64,000 bases of DNA from Pirellulaceae bacterium (lineage in GTDB: Bacteria; Planctomycetota; Planctomycetia; Pirellulales; Pirellulaceae). The stretch covers positions 1 to 64,000 of the forward strand of contig JAQWSU010000005.1 of the NCBI GenBank assembly GCA_029243025.1, in the 5' to 3' direction. Shown here piece after piece: positions 28,610 to 37,139 of this stretch; within the stretch, counting starts at the first letter, position 1; each line of letters begins with the position of its first letter. The notes beneath the pieces are model-generated. The model ran no database searches and was not told where the DNA came from. It worked only from the letters and a program-made list of their open reading frames with translations. Position numbers and translations under genes: made by a program.

Positions 28610-28741
28610 CGCAGGATGCCACTCAACTTATCACTGTTCTTCACAACTTGTGAATCGTCGATTTAAGCACAAGCATCGTACAATTACCAACTACAAATTT
28701 TTCCGAAACGGCTCAGACACGTTCAAAACATGGAGAAACCC

Positions 28742-29611
28742 TTAACGGGCGAGAAAGCGAAGTACTTGGGCCGCGATATCAACGTCTAGCGTGCGCGCGA
28801 GGGCGCGCCAACCAGGAACCGCATTCACCTCTAAAATGTACCTCTTACCGTCATTTCCTGGCAGCACATCGACGGCGAGCAGTGGCGCATTGACGGCCTC
28901 TGCAGCCTGAAAAGCGATCTGGGTCAGAGATGCGTCCACATCAATTCGCTCGGCTTTTCCGCCGAGACTGATATTTGTTCGCCAGTCATCAACGGTCTTT
29001 CGTTTCATTCCGTATATTTCTTTTCCGATCACCAACAAGCGTAAATCGTAGCCAGGATTCGCAATAAATCGCTGCAAATAGATGACCGCTCCGATGCTCG
29101 TCAAAGCCTTGAATGTTCGCCAAGCAATCGCCGCATCCGTAATGCGAGTAATCCCCTTCCCTTCGCTGCCGAATAACGGCTTCACCACCACATCCTGTCC
29201 CAACGACTGAAACCCACGCATTGCATCGTCCACCGTTTGGGCCACCCTGGTGGCGGGGGTGGTTAAACCCGCCTCTTCAAGTAACGCCGATGCAAGATAT
29301 TTGTCGATGGCGATTTCAAGGCAACGGGGCGGATTAACGATGCGTCCCCCTGCCGCCTGGAGCCGGTGCAGGGCATTCATCCTAAAAACAATTTGTTCCA
29401 ACGTGCCGGGCGGCATCGATCGAACAAGAATCGCATCGAAGTCGCTCAAATCAACGTTGTCAGCCGCCTGAAACCAGGGCGAGACATCACCAAATCCCAC
29501 GCCAAGCGTCGTAAAGGGCAAGGCCACCATCTGACTGCCACAACTTTCGGATGCTCGTTGCAAGTCACGAAAGTACCAACTTTCGGCAGCTCCCAAGACA
29601 GCAACCCGCAT
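28742..29611 (-). CDS. RimK-type ATP-grasp ligase linked to H4MPT metabolism
   Basis: 289 residues of the RimK ATP-grasp superfamily: V-A-V-L-G, K-Y-L-A-S-A-L-L-E-E-A-G-L-T-T-P, V-V-V-K-P-L-F-G-S-E-G-K-G-I and L-E-V-N-A-V-P-G-W. It lies directly after mch with a TAGTG junction. Similar ligases sit in tetrahydromethanopterin gene clusters, where MptN-like enzymes add glutamate to the cofactor tail. That role is inferred from context. ATG at 29611 gives an M-R-V-A-V-L-G start; GTG at 29623 adds four residues. Confidence 0.85.
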   Translation of the reverse strand: MRVAVLGAAESWYFRDLQRASESCGSQMVALPFTTLGVGFGDVSPWFQAADNVDLSDFDAILVRSMPPGTLEQIVFRMNALHRLQAAGGRIVNPPRCLEIAIDKYLASALLEEAGLTTPATRVAQTVDDAMRGFQSLGQDVVVKPLFGSEGKGITRITDAAIAWRTFKALTSIGAVIYLQRFIANPGYDLRLLVIGKEIYGMKRKTVDDWRTNISLGGKAERIDVDASLTQIAFQAAEAVNAPLLAVDVLPGNDGKRYILEVNAVPGWRALARTLDVDIAAQVLRFLAR

Positions 29612-29622
29612 GTTATCCGGCA

Positions 29623-30576
29623 CTAAACAGAGCCCCCCAAAAACGAGGCAGCGAGAATATCGTGCCGCGTCGCACCTGCCTGATGAACTCGCCCGCTCTC
29701 AAGATTGATCAGGCGAATCACGGCTGGACTGAAAAGGTGCGGGTCAATTTTATAAAAGTCGTTGTCGTAGCGGGCAAAGATTTCTGAGAACGGTTCACCA
29801 AAATCAGAAGAGGCACAACTAGGCACTTGATTGACAATCTGAGCAAGTGCATCATCATCACCCTGCACCCACAGCGTGACACAAGCACCATACAAAATGG
29901 CGTCGTTGGTCCTGCCAATGCCCGCCAGATCGTTCGCGGCGACCGGTGGTAAGGGAGCGACTCCCCAACCGCTGCGGATTTTAAAAAGATCAAAGCCAAT
30001 TTCATACAATTTGTGCAACGCCGTTTCAACACTTCTTGCCACAATCTGCAAGTTGCCGGCTTGGCTTGAAGTCGGAGCAACACATAACTGCACTTCACTA
30101 GCAGCCACACCACAGCGACTGGCAATCCATTCGGTCACCTCTTCCGTTGGCAAAGTCGCCGTCTCCAGGACTCCGATCGCGTTATCCGCTGCTTCTCGAC
30201 AATTGAGTCGCTCGAACAACTCTTCAGAACCTGCCGCCGCTCGCATGGGCCCGGACCCCATCGCAAAATAATTGGGCGGATTGATCTGCCATCCGGCGTA
30301 TTGTGAAGCCATACACGCTGCCACAGGATGATCCGTCATCACTTGAACTGAAGTCCCAGTGGCGGGGATGTTTTCGTCAGACTGCAAGAAAATATCAGCC
30401 AGTCCCGACGTGCACACCCGAGCGAGTTGCAGGCCCGCCGCTAATCCACCCTCATGGTCCACGCCAAAGTCCCAAAGCTTCGCCTGATTGGGCAAGCGAT
30501 GGGCGCCTACACGCAAAACAGAGGCTTGGGCGGCGATATTCTTACAGAGTTCGGCGGCACGTCGATTTAATTTCAT
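29623..30576 (-). CDS. mch: Methenyltetrahydromethanopterin cyclohydrolase
   Basis: 317 residues. The start M-K-L-N-R-R-A-A-E-L fits Mch N-termini, and the diagnostic Y-F-A-M-G-S-G-P-M-R-A, P-T-S-S-Q-A-G-N-L-Q-I-V-A-R-S-V-E-T and F-K-I-R-S-G-W-G-x-A-P-L-P-P are present. It interconverts methenyl- and formyl-H4MPT in C1 transfer. H4MPT genes are known in planctomycetes as well as methylotrophs and archaea, and usually serve formaldehyde oxidation or detoxification. A GTG at 30606 is a weaker start. Followed immediately by the RimK-type ligase. Confidence 0.95.
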   Translation of the reverse strand: MKLNRRAAELCKNIAAQASVLRVGAHRLPNQAKLWDFGVDHEGGLAAGLQLARVCTSGLADIFLQSDENIPATGTSVQVMTDHPVAACMASQYAGWQINPPNYFAMGSGPMRAAAGSEELFERLNCREAADNAIGVLETATLPTEEVTEWIASRCGVAASEVQLCVAPTSSQAGNLQIVARSVETALHKLYEIGFDLFKIRSGWGVAPLPPVAANDLAGIGRTNDAILYGACVTLWVQGDDDALAQIVNQVPSCASSDFGEPFSEIFARYDNDFYKIDPHLFSPAVIRLINLESGRVHQAGATRHDILAASFLGGSV

Positions 30577-30709
30577 GCCGACATCATGAATCACTGACCG
30601 AATCACCGCAAGCCGGCGGCTCCCGGGTTAATTCAGAACCATCCAGCGCCTAGAATACTCATCCGTCCCGTTATCGCCGGATGCCTTCAACAGCGTGGAG
30701 ACTCCTCTA

Positions 30710-31378
30710 TTGTCCACTCAGACGATTGAAAACTACATCAAGACGATCTACCAGATTTGCTCCGACAATCAGAGCGAACTAGCCGCCACCGGTGCAATTG
30801 CGGCAGCTATGCATGTCTCGCCGGGAACCGTCACCAGCATGCTCAAAACACTAAGTCAATCCGGCATGGTGACTTACACACCGTACGAGGGGGTTCGGCT
30901 GACCGAGTCCGGAAGGGCACTCGCTTTGAGAATCGTTCGGCGACATCGGCTGATCGAACTCTTCCTCGTACACACGGTCCGCTTGACTTGGGATGAAGTT
31001 CATGATGAAGCCGAAAACATGGAACACGCCGTCAGTGATCTGCTGGTGGATCGGATCGATGCGTATTTGAATTATCCACTCGTTGATCCTCACGGAGATC
31101 CGATTCCCCGAGCAGACGGCACCTTGCCCGATGCGACCAGTCATCGCTTGGCAAGTTGCGATACGGGTGTGAAATTCCGCTTGGTCCGAGTGCTCGATCA
31201 GGAGCCACAATTCCTGAGATACTTGAGTGAAATTGGACTGCCACTGGGCGCCGAGGGACGAGTGACCGCAAATCGCCTGGAAGCAGGAGTTGTGACGGTG
31301 GCGATCAATGAGCAAGAAACGTCTTTGGGACGTGAAACGGCAGAAAAACTTCTCGTGGCACCCCTCCCAACCGAGTAG
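30710..31378 (+). CDS. DtxR/MntR-family metal-dependent repressor
   Basis: About 222 residues. A winged helix (E-N-Y-I-K-T-I-Y-Q...V-S-P-G-T-V-T-S-M-L-K-T-L) is followed by the dimer and metal domain (R-R-H-R-L-I-E-L-F-L, H-D-E-A-E-N-M-E-H-A-V-S, H-G-D-P-I-P) and a C-terminal FeoA/SH3-like domain. It senses Fe(II) or Mn(II). GGAG nine bases upstream favours the TTG at 30710; GTG at 30695 would add five residues but lacks a site. Divergent from mch with a short shared promoter region; no metal transporter is adjacent. Confidence 0.9.
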   Translation: MSTQTIENYIKTIYQICSDNQSELAATGAIAAAMHVSPGTVTSMLKTLSQSGMVTYTPYEGVRLTESGRALALRIVRRHRLIELFLVHTVRLTWDEVHDEAENMEHAVSDLLVDRIDAYLNYPLVDPHGDPIPRADGTLPDATSHRLASCDTGVKFRLVRVLDQEPQFLRYLSEIGLPLGAEGRVTANRLEAGVVTVAINEQETSLGRETAEKLLVAPLPTE

Positions 31379-31379
31379 A

Positions 31380-32912
31380 TCAAGGGGTTTGGACACCGAG
31401 CAATTCCCGGTCGTCCAGGACTTCCATTAAATCGCCCAAGTCCACACCTTCGCTGGCTGCATCCGACCACATTTGTTTGACCGTTGCCACCTCGTAACGC
31501 GGTGTGACCGCCATATAGGCCCCCTTGAAAACCTTCGTCGAAACAGCTCGCTGGTTAAACCACCGGTCCGCAAGTGCCAAAGCGAGACCACTTGGTATCT
31601 GCCCACGATCGATCCGACGATTCTTACCCAACACCCGCAAGACGATGGTTCGGGGATTAACTTCGACGACGAAGACGGTCGTTTGTTTCAACGTCAACTC
31701 TGTACCTTCCACAAATTCCGTCCCATCATCGACAGCTTTCCAGAACTCACTCACATAGTCTTGGAGCATCGCGAATCGATCAACCATCGCCTCCTCTTTC
31801 GCACCCAAAGGAATTGAACGTAACTGCTGCAACAAATCTTCGCCCCGTTCGGTTCCTTGCTCGCTGAGTGCGCGATGTGCCTCAATAAGTAAGCGACGAG
31901 CTACTGCAACCTGCCCTGGAGTCAGTTCGATCACGTTCGCTGGATCGGCTGCCATCTCGAGCGAATTCGGTCGGTTCATTTCAGTATCAAGCGATTCCAC
32001 CGCACTGGATAAAGAAGAACGCTCCTGCCGATCGGCCATTTTTGGTTCGGCCATTTCTTGCCGGGGCTTCGCACTGACTCCAGTCGACGTCCGGATAGAT
32101 GACTCGATCTTCATTCGAGACTCTTCCGAATCGGATACGGCGGCCGCTGCTTCGCTGCTGTCGGAAACCGGGGTGCTCTCTTCATAACGATCGGACGACT
32201 CGGCTACCGGCAACGGTGAATTCAGTCCAACTCGCAACGACGTAGGATCCAGCTGCAGTATGAACCAACAAGCAGACAACATCCCTACGAAGCAAATACC
32301 GATCAAAATGAATGCCAATCGAGCGCTGACTTTCTGCTTTCGCCAGACTCGTTGGCGCGTGATTTCCCGCACCGCGGGAGAAGCACTCGAACGGCAAATC
32401 GTCGTCAACTCTTTTGACGACTCAACCGAACGCTGTCTGACCGCAGCCGAGTTGGTAATCGGCGGCGTCTGTGTTGGCGGCGTCTGTGTTGGCGGCGCTG
32501 GAACTGCCAGAGGCTCGGCAGCCAATGCAGCTTGTCGCGGCGGCGAATTCACATCCGCAAGAGGTGCCATCGGATCCAAACGGGCCCCCAAATCAGGTTC
32601 CGCGATCCCGACTTGGATTGCATCAAACTGCGATGTCTGATCTGAGACGAGACTCGCATCATACTGCGCCTTCAACTGCGGGTCAGCAAGAGAACTTCGA
32701 CCTCGTTCGATTTGATCAAGCAACTGTTTCCACGCCTGGATGTGGGGCCCAGGCTTGACGTTTCGGACAGTTAACTTGGCGCGATGTGCCGCCTTTTGAA
32801 TGACATCCAGATCCGCTTCAAACAAATTCAAACTTAGCAGACCGTAAAAACTGGTAGGTGCACCGGGCAACCCCAGCCAATCTCGATATGGATCAAACTG
32901 CAAATGCGGCAT
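31380..32912 (-). CDS. Planctomycete J-like domain membrane protein
   Basis: 510 residues. N-terminal F-D-P-Y-x-x-W-L-G-x-x, Y-G-L-L-S-L-N-L-F-E-A-D and L-A-D-P-Q-L-K-A-Q-Y-D recall a degenerate J-domain found in many planctomycete proteins, without a clear H-P-D. A Pro/Thr/Gln linker follows, then one transmembrane helix near 199-219 and a long extracytoplasmic part with no known domain. Its stop nearly abuts the DtxR gene from the other strand. Function unknown; the J-like domain may bind a chaperone or a ribosome-associated partner. Confidence 0.75.
   Translation of the reverse strand: MPHLQFDPYRDWLGLPGAPTSFYGLLSLNLFEADLDVIQKAAHRAKLTVRNVKPGPHIQAWKQLLDQIERGRSSLADPQLKAQYDASLVSDQTSQFDAIQVGIAEPDLGARLDPMAPLADVNSPPRQAALAAEPLAVPAPPTQTPPTQTPPITNSAAVRQRSVESSKELTTICRSSASPAVREITRQRVWRKQKVSARLAFILIGICFVGMLSACWFILQLDPTSLRVGLNSPLPVAESSDRYEESTPVSDSSEAAAAVSDSEESRMKIESSIRTSTGVSAKPRQEMAEPKMADRQERSSLSSAVESLDTEMNRPNSLEMAADPANVIELTPGQVAVARRLLIEAHRALSEQGTERGEDLLQQLRSIPLGAKEEAMVDRFAMLQDYVSEFWKAVDDGTEFVEGTELTLKQTTVFVVEVNPRTIVLRVLGKNRRIDRGQIPSGLALALADRWFNQRAVSTKVFKGAYMAVTPRYEVATVKQMWSDAASEGVDLGDLMEVLDDRELLGVQTP
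32461..32497 (+). repeat. 15-bp tandem repeat within J-like protein gene
   Basis: The unit GGCGGCGTCTGTGTT occurs twice at 32461 and 32476 and partially again at 32491. On the coding (minus) strand it encodes the repeated P-P-T-Q-T linker. Length change would stay in frame. Confidence 0.85.
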
Positions 32913-32952
32913 GGTTTTTCTTTGATCGAAAATGAAGGCGACTGCTTCAATC

Positions 32953-33192
32953 TTAATTTCCCGCTCCTAACAAAGCGAACAATGAAAGCTCATGGCTCCA
33001 CAGAAACAGTTTTTTTGGCTCCTGACAACCAATGCAGCCGGCCAAAACGACAGCATTTTCCCCCAGAAAAACGAAGCGAAAACCGCCAAGTCGTTTCAAA
33101 ATCGATTCCACTGATAAGATGATCGGTTCGAGTTGCCGATTTGGGATCCAATGCAGAAAACCTGGATGTTCGACCGACTCGTAACTCCGCAT
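32953..33192 (-). CDS. Possible small hypothetical protein
   Basis: A 79-codon ORF between the TIGR03545 gene and the J-like protein gene. GGGAG lies eight bases before the ATG at 33192, which is the main support. The product has a hydrophobic central stretch (F-V-F-L-G-E-N-A-V-V-L-A-G-C-I-G) and no recognisable domain. It could be a real coupled gene or a chance ORF. Confidence 0.35.
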   Translation of the reverse strand: MRSYESVEHPGFLHWIPNRQLEPIILSVESILKRLGGFRFVFLGENAVVLAGCIGCQEPKKLFLWSHELSLFALLGAGN

Positions 33193-33221
33193 TCGGGCCA
33201 CTCCCACCATCAAGAGAACAC

Positions 33222-34973
33222 TTACTTGAAGATCTCAAGTAGCTTTTTCCCTTGCCCGATAAGTTGATCGGGTGACCCCGCTTCCGCCATCAACTGCTGC
33301 TTGATCAAGTCCAGTTGCTCATCACCGATTTCAAGCGATTCGAGTAACTCCCGCTGGTCCTCCATCAGATTCCTCTGCAAGGATCCCAACTCACGTTCGA
33401 TCACTCGATTTCCTCGTTCGATTAATTCCCGTTGCCGCTCGACCAATTCAGCCTTAATCGCGGCATTCAGCGACGAAGCGATTTGGGTCCCCAAATCAGA
33501 TTTCAGATTCCAGCGAGGCTGCTGGAGTTTTCCGGAGATAGAAAGCACCGCGGAAAACTGGTTGATCTCGCGCAAACTTTGCAGACGATCACCCGAAAGA
33601 TATTTCGAATACTTCGGGCCAAGATGTGGCCGAAGATCTAATTCGCGCTGGCTCAGCTTGACCCAGCCTTGCAGCTCTTGGTCAACGACTTGAATTTCAG
33701 CACGAATGGCCAGCGTACCGGGAGCAATCTCCACTGCAAACTGTTGCCGATTGCCCAACACACGACCAGTTTGCTGGAGTGCCGGAATATCGATCACATA
33801 ACGATCAATAGGGAGTTGGTGTCGACGATCGATGGTTGCGGTACCCACCAGATCGATCGCTCCCCGGGCTCTGACTTGCACGATCGTCGGCCTGCTGTGT
33901 CGCTTGGACTGGGGAGTCAATTCGGCAATTTGGCCAACAAAGTAAAAAGGATCGTTGCCAACTGTCCCACGACCGTCGAGCAGTAACTTTCGCACCAAGA
34001 AATCCGGAGTTGCATGATACCCCTGGAACAGCACGCTTAACCCGCGAGTCGCTTCATCTTGGTCCGCGGCCGCTTCCCCAACATCACCGGTCAATTCTCG
34101 CGTCAATTGTATCCATTGAAACGCCTTGACCAGACGCTCTGACCAGACTGGCCCCAGTAAATAGTCATTGATCGATTCCGCATCCAATGCATCAACATGG
34201 AGCTTTTCTCGCACGTAGGCAACATCATGTGCCTTCGCTTCCACCAAGGCCTCCCTATCCAGTTGCACTTGTCGGTGAAGAGCCTCCAATTGTTGTCTTG
34301 TTTCTGAGGTCTCGCGTCGCAACTGATGAATCCGTTCCACGGCAGGTTGGACAAGCTGTAGATTTTCAAGAGGACGTTCAACAATTCGTTCTACGTCGTC
34401 TTTTAGCTTCTGTCCCTCCGACTCAATCTGCTTACCCCGCAGTCGAAGTCGCTCATATTCGATTGGCCAGCGTTGCCTCAGTTCGCGGGACAATCGAATC
34501 GTGTGCAAATCACTTTCGAGATCTTGCTTAAAGGCACCTAATGATGAATCAAACCATGCTTCACCTCGCTGCTTGACTCGGTCAATGACGGACTCTCCAC
34601 CTTTTCGATCGGAAGCCTCAAGCGCCCCGCTTTCATCTCGCCCCGTCTGCAAACGAAGCCCACTCACACGTCCCTCTCGAACAATCAGCTTTCGACGCAA
34701 AGCCGCATCGGTCTCCAAATCCAAAACAATCTCATCTGCCTCGAAAAGATTCTGCTGATCATTTCCAGGATCAGCGAACAGCAATCCTTGTAAGCTAATC
34801 TGCGCCGCCCCAAGATCAACCTTCACCACAGAGACGTCCACTCGCGAACCCGTGGCTGACTGACCACCGTACTTGATTACGAGATAGAGCAACGGTCCCA
34901 AGGAAAAGTAAAGGGCGGCCGTAATCGTCAACAAGATCACAACGCGAGGAATAATATATTGCCAACGTATCAT
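33222..34973 (-). CDS. TIGR03545 family membrane-anchored protein
   Basis: 583 residues. An N-terminal membrane helix (R-W-x-Y-I-I-P-R-V-V-I-L-L) is followed by an AsmA-like beta region (V-D-V-S-V-V-K-V-D-L-G-A-A-Q-I-S-L), a long Gln/Glu/Arg-rich coiled coil (about 170-270) and a C-terminal coiled coil. This matches the uncharacterised TIGR03545 family, normally encoded next to TIGR03546, as here (3-base gap). It probably spans the periplasm; AsmA-like folds elsewhere take part in lipid transport, but this is not shown for this family. Confidence 0.85.
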   Translation of the reverse strand: MIRWQYIIPRVVILLTITAALYFSLGPLLYLVIKYGGQSATGSRVDVSVVKVDLGAAQISLQGLLFADPGNDQQNLFEADEIVLDLETDAALRRKLIVREGRVSGLRLQTGRDESGALEASDRKGGESVIDRVKQRGEAWFDSSLGAFKQDLESDLHTIRLSRELRQRWPIEYERLRLRGKQIESEGQKLKDDVERIVERPLENLQLVQPAVERIHQLRRETSETRQQLEALHRQVQLDREALVEAKAHDVAYVREKLHVDALDAESINDYLLGPVWSERLVKAFQWIQLTRELTGDVGEAAADQDEATRGLSVLFQGYHATPDFLVRKLLLDGRGTVGNDPFYFVGQIAELTPQSKRHSRPTIVQVRARGAIDLVGTATIDRRHQLPIDRYVIDIPALQQTGRVLGNRQQFAVEIAPGTLAIRAEIQVVDQELQGWVKLSQRELDLRPHLGPKYSKYLSGDRLQSLREINQFSAVLSISGKLQQPRWNLKSDLGTQIASSLNAAIKAELVERQRELIERGNRVIERELGSLQRNLMEDQRELLESLEIGDEQLDLIKQQLMAEAGSPDQLIGQGKKLLEIFK

Positions 34974-34976
34974 CGG

Positions 34977-35450
34977 TCACTCCCCAGCGGTCTCAACAGG
35001 TTGGTGGACCGCTGCGCGTCGCTTTGCGAGATAATCGAACAGCGTCTCTCCCAAATGATAGACGGGATAAAACAAAGCAATTCCCAGTAAAAGACCACCG
35101 ATCACCACGGTATTGTTCAAAGAGGTCCAAGGCACGATTGGCAGCTGGTGCCAAGCAGCTAAACGAACGTAGGAAGCCGGGTGGCCCAACACACGAAGCC
35201 CAATTGCGTGAGTTAGTGGATCGAGACTTGTAGCGACCAGGGAGACCAGAAATGTTGTTGTCAGCCCCACTCCCAGATTCACCCGCAGCGTGAACATCAA
35301 GATGGTGAGCGAGACGGCAATCAGGTTACCCTTTGGCAACAAGCCAATCATCAGCCCCAAAGCGATCCCCAACGCCATTTGTCGGGGCGAATTCTCGTGC
35401 GAAAAAATTCGTAACAGATCTCGAATCGGCTTGAAGTAACGCAGAATCAT
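34977..35450 (-). CDS. TIGR03546 family membrane protein
   Basis: 157 residues, start fixed by GGAG eight bases before the ATG at 35450, with an open frame upstream to 35570 that does not look coding. DUF2062-like features are P-R-Q-M-A-L-G-I-A-L-G-L-M-I-G-L-L-P-K-G-N and several hydrophobic helices. TIGR03546 proteins are uncharacterised and co-occur with TIGR03545, which follows immediately. The two likely form one envelope complex. Confidence 0.85.
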   Translation of the reverse strand: MILRYFKPIRDLLRIFSHENSPRQMALGIALGLMIGLLPKGNLIAVSLTILMFTLRVNLGVGLTTTFLVSLVATSLDPLTHAIGLRVLGHPASYVRLAAWHQLPIVPWTSLNNTVVIGGLLLGIALFYPVYHLGETLFDYLAKRRAAVHQPVETAGE

Positions 35451-36161
35451 TAGGGAACTCCGATCATTTTCGGCGAACTGTAGTCGATTGTCGGGTCTGA
35501 GTTGTAGCCCAAGTTTTTTCATGTCCCTCGCTTCGACCAACCGAGCAGGGCCAAATCGGGCTCCGTGCACGGCTTAAAACAGCGAAAAAATCGCCCAAGC
35601 GAGCATTTATTAACTGGATTGAGCTGCCAGTTGAGCGACCAAGGGAAGAATTTGCCATCAAAACCGGATTCAGCCCATCATCCGGCAGCTGGACACCCCT
35701 AAATCACTCTTTCGCCCCATTCCACCTCAATAAACAGCTCGGGGACGACGGACAGATCGTAGGCTTTCCCTAAACAGCAGGCGCTTTTGACATCGCAACG
35801 GCCAACGAAAACAAGATTGCATTCTGACCCCCCCCCCCGTGTGAGGTGGGTTCGGACACTCGTCCGAGCCCGCCTTTTTTTGTGCGCCGACCATTGGCTG
35901 CCGCAAATTAAGAAGAGAGCTGGGTTCTACCGACTTCTCGTCGCGTCGCCCATTCGTTAAATTCTTGCTGTCGGCGGTCTGCCCACCACCCATAATTCAC
36001 GGCTTCAAGACCACTGGCGGAACAAATCGAGAAGTTGCATGCCTACCAAACGCAAGCCAACGGGCTGCATCATTTCTTGACACAACGGTATATCTTAGGT
36101 ACGAACACCGAACCGCTGTTCATTTGAGAAAACATCAGTCGTCCGCCCCAAGGTGAATGAG
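35451..36161. other. Intergenic stretch containing an orphan terminator
   Basis: 711 bases with no supported protein gene. It holds an 11-base C tract (35828-35838) and, directly after it, a strong plus-strand terminator, although no plus-strand gene lies upstream within the stretch. A transcript without a protein (small RNA) ending there is possible. The short ORFs on either strand lack ribosome-binding sites. Confidence 0.6.
35845..35881 (+). terminator. Rho-independent terminator with no upstream gene
   Basis: GGTGGGTTCGGAC (35845-35857) pairs over all 13 positions (two G-U) with GTCCGAGCCCGCC (35862-35874), leaving a 4-base loop ACTC and followed by seven T. On the minus strand the hairpin would be preceded, not followed, by the T-rich side, so it acts on plus-strand transcripts. 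Confidence 0.85.
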
Positions 36162-36431
36162 ATGCTCGTTACTTTTGAACCAAATCAAGTGGAATGGCCG
36201 CAAGACCCTCCCCTGGCAATCGTTAATGCCGAATTCGAAGACTTCGATGACGACGGCGAAGACGACGAAGATTTCCACGATGACGACTTTGATGACGACT
36301 TTGATGACGACTTCGAAGAGGAAGAAGAAGAGAAATTCGATTACGGCGAGCACGAGTTTGATGCGAATCCGAATGATCCATCAAAAGACAAAAGCAAAGA
36401 TAAGAGCGGGGGATTTGAAGAGGACGAATAA
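36162..36431 (+). CDS. Highly acidic Asp/Glu-rich small protein
   Basis: 89 residues. The first 25 are ordinary (M-L-V-T-F-E-P-N-Q-V-E-W-P). The middle is almost entirely Asp, Glu and Phe in a repeating F-D-D-D / F-E-E-E pattern, and the tail is Lys/Asp/Ser-rich and disordered. AAGG eight bases upstream supports the ATG at 36162; a GTG at 36153 is possible. The regular phenylalanines argue for a selected protein rather than a simple repeat artefact. It may bind cations or basic partners; function unknown. The TPR gene follows 50 bases later. Confidence 0.75.
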   Translation: MLVTFEPNQVEWPQDPPLAIVNAEFEDFDDDGEDDEDFHDDDFDDDFDDDFEEEEEEKFDYGEHEFDANPNDPSKDKSKDKSGGFEEDE

Positions 36432-36481
36432 CTCTTCCGCGGAATCACTGAAATACCATCCACCATCGAGATCCAACAGAC

Positions 36482-36916
36482 ATGAGTTCGTCGCAAGACC
36501 CAACGAAGCGTCCCGCCAAAGAGGCGCCAACGGGCTTTCATGCCGACCAGTCTCAAGATGAATTCGATTTCGAATTCTTCCGAGATGTGTTGAAACGCAG
36601 CGATGCCAACTCGGATGTCATGCGTCGCCAGGCGGAACTATTGGCACGTCGGGGTGAGTTCCAAGAGGCTTTGCAACTCGACCTGAAACTCGTGGAACGT
36701 TTCCCAAAAGATTATTTAGTGCGTTACAACTTGGCTTGCAGTCTGGCCATGGCCGGGGAGACACAACAATCCATTGCAGCGCTCACACAGGCGATCGACT
36801 TGGGCTATGACGACTTCGCTCATATCGAAGCGGATTCGGATCTCGACGCCCTTCGAGACGAATCCAGCTTTCAAGAACTGCTACGGCGGCACGGTATCAG
36901 TGACCTCGAGGCATGA
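36482..36916 (+). CDS. TPR-domain protein
   Basis: 144 residues with a disordered N-terminus and about two to three tetratricopeptide-like helical pairs (A-E-L-L-A-R-R-G-E-F-Q-E-A-L-Q-L-D, V-R-Y-N-L-A-C-S-L-A-M-A-G-E-T-Q-Q-S-I-A-A-L-T-Q-A-I-D-L-G). The C-terminal D-S-D-L-D-A-L-R-D-E-S-S-F-Q-E-L-L is common in bacterial TPR proteins. It is probably a protein-interaction scaffold. It lies between the acidic protein and ileS in the same direction. Confidence 0.85.
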   Translation: MSSSQDPTKRPAKEAPTGFHADQSQDEFDFEFFRDVLKRSDANSDVMRRQAELLARRGEFQEALQLDLKLVERFPKDYLVRYNLACSLAMAGETQQSIAALTQAIDLGYDDFAHIEADSDLDALRDESSFQELLRRHGISDLEA

Positions 36917-37139
36917 TTGGCATTGCGGATTTTCATGCCGTAGCGTGGCACGAGCACGCTTTTTCGATGTAGGGATCAGCAGCAACCGTGCGACTCAGTT
37001 CTGTCGATGAAACCGGCTAGACAATCCGCGTTCTTCGAACTCAATCTTTGATTAACAATGCAGGCAATAAGTCGACAGCCATGTTTTCAACCGACACGTG
37101 ATCGGCTTGCAAACCGGGCGCAGCTCCAAGTAGAAGCTC

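Noticed and set aside
36135-36353. Val/Ile/Phe-rich minus-strand ORF that could pass for a membrane peptide
   Set aside because: It is the complement of the Asp/Glu codons of the acidic gene.
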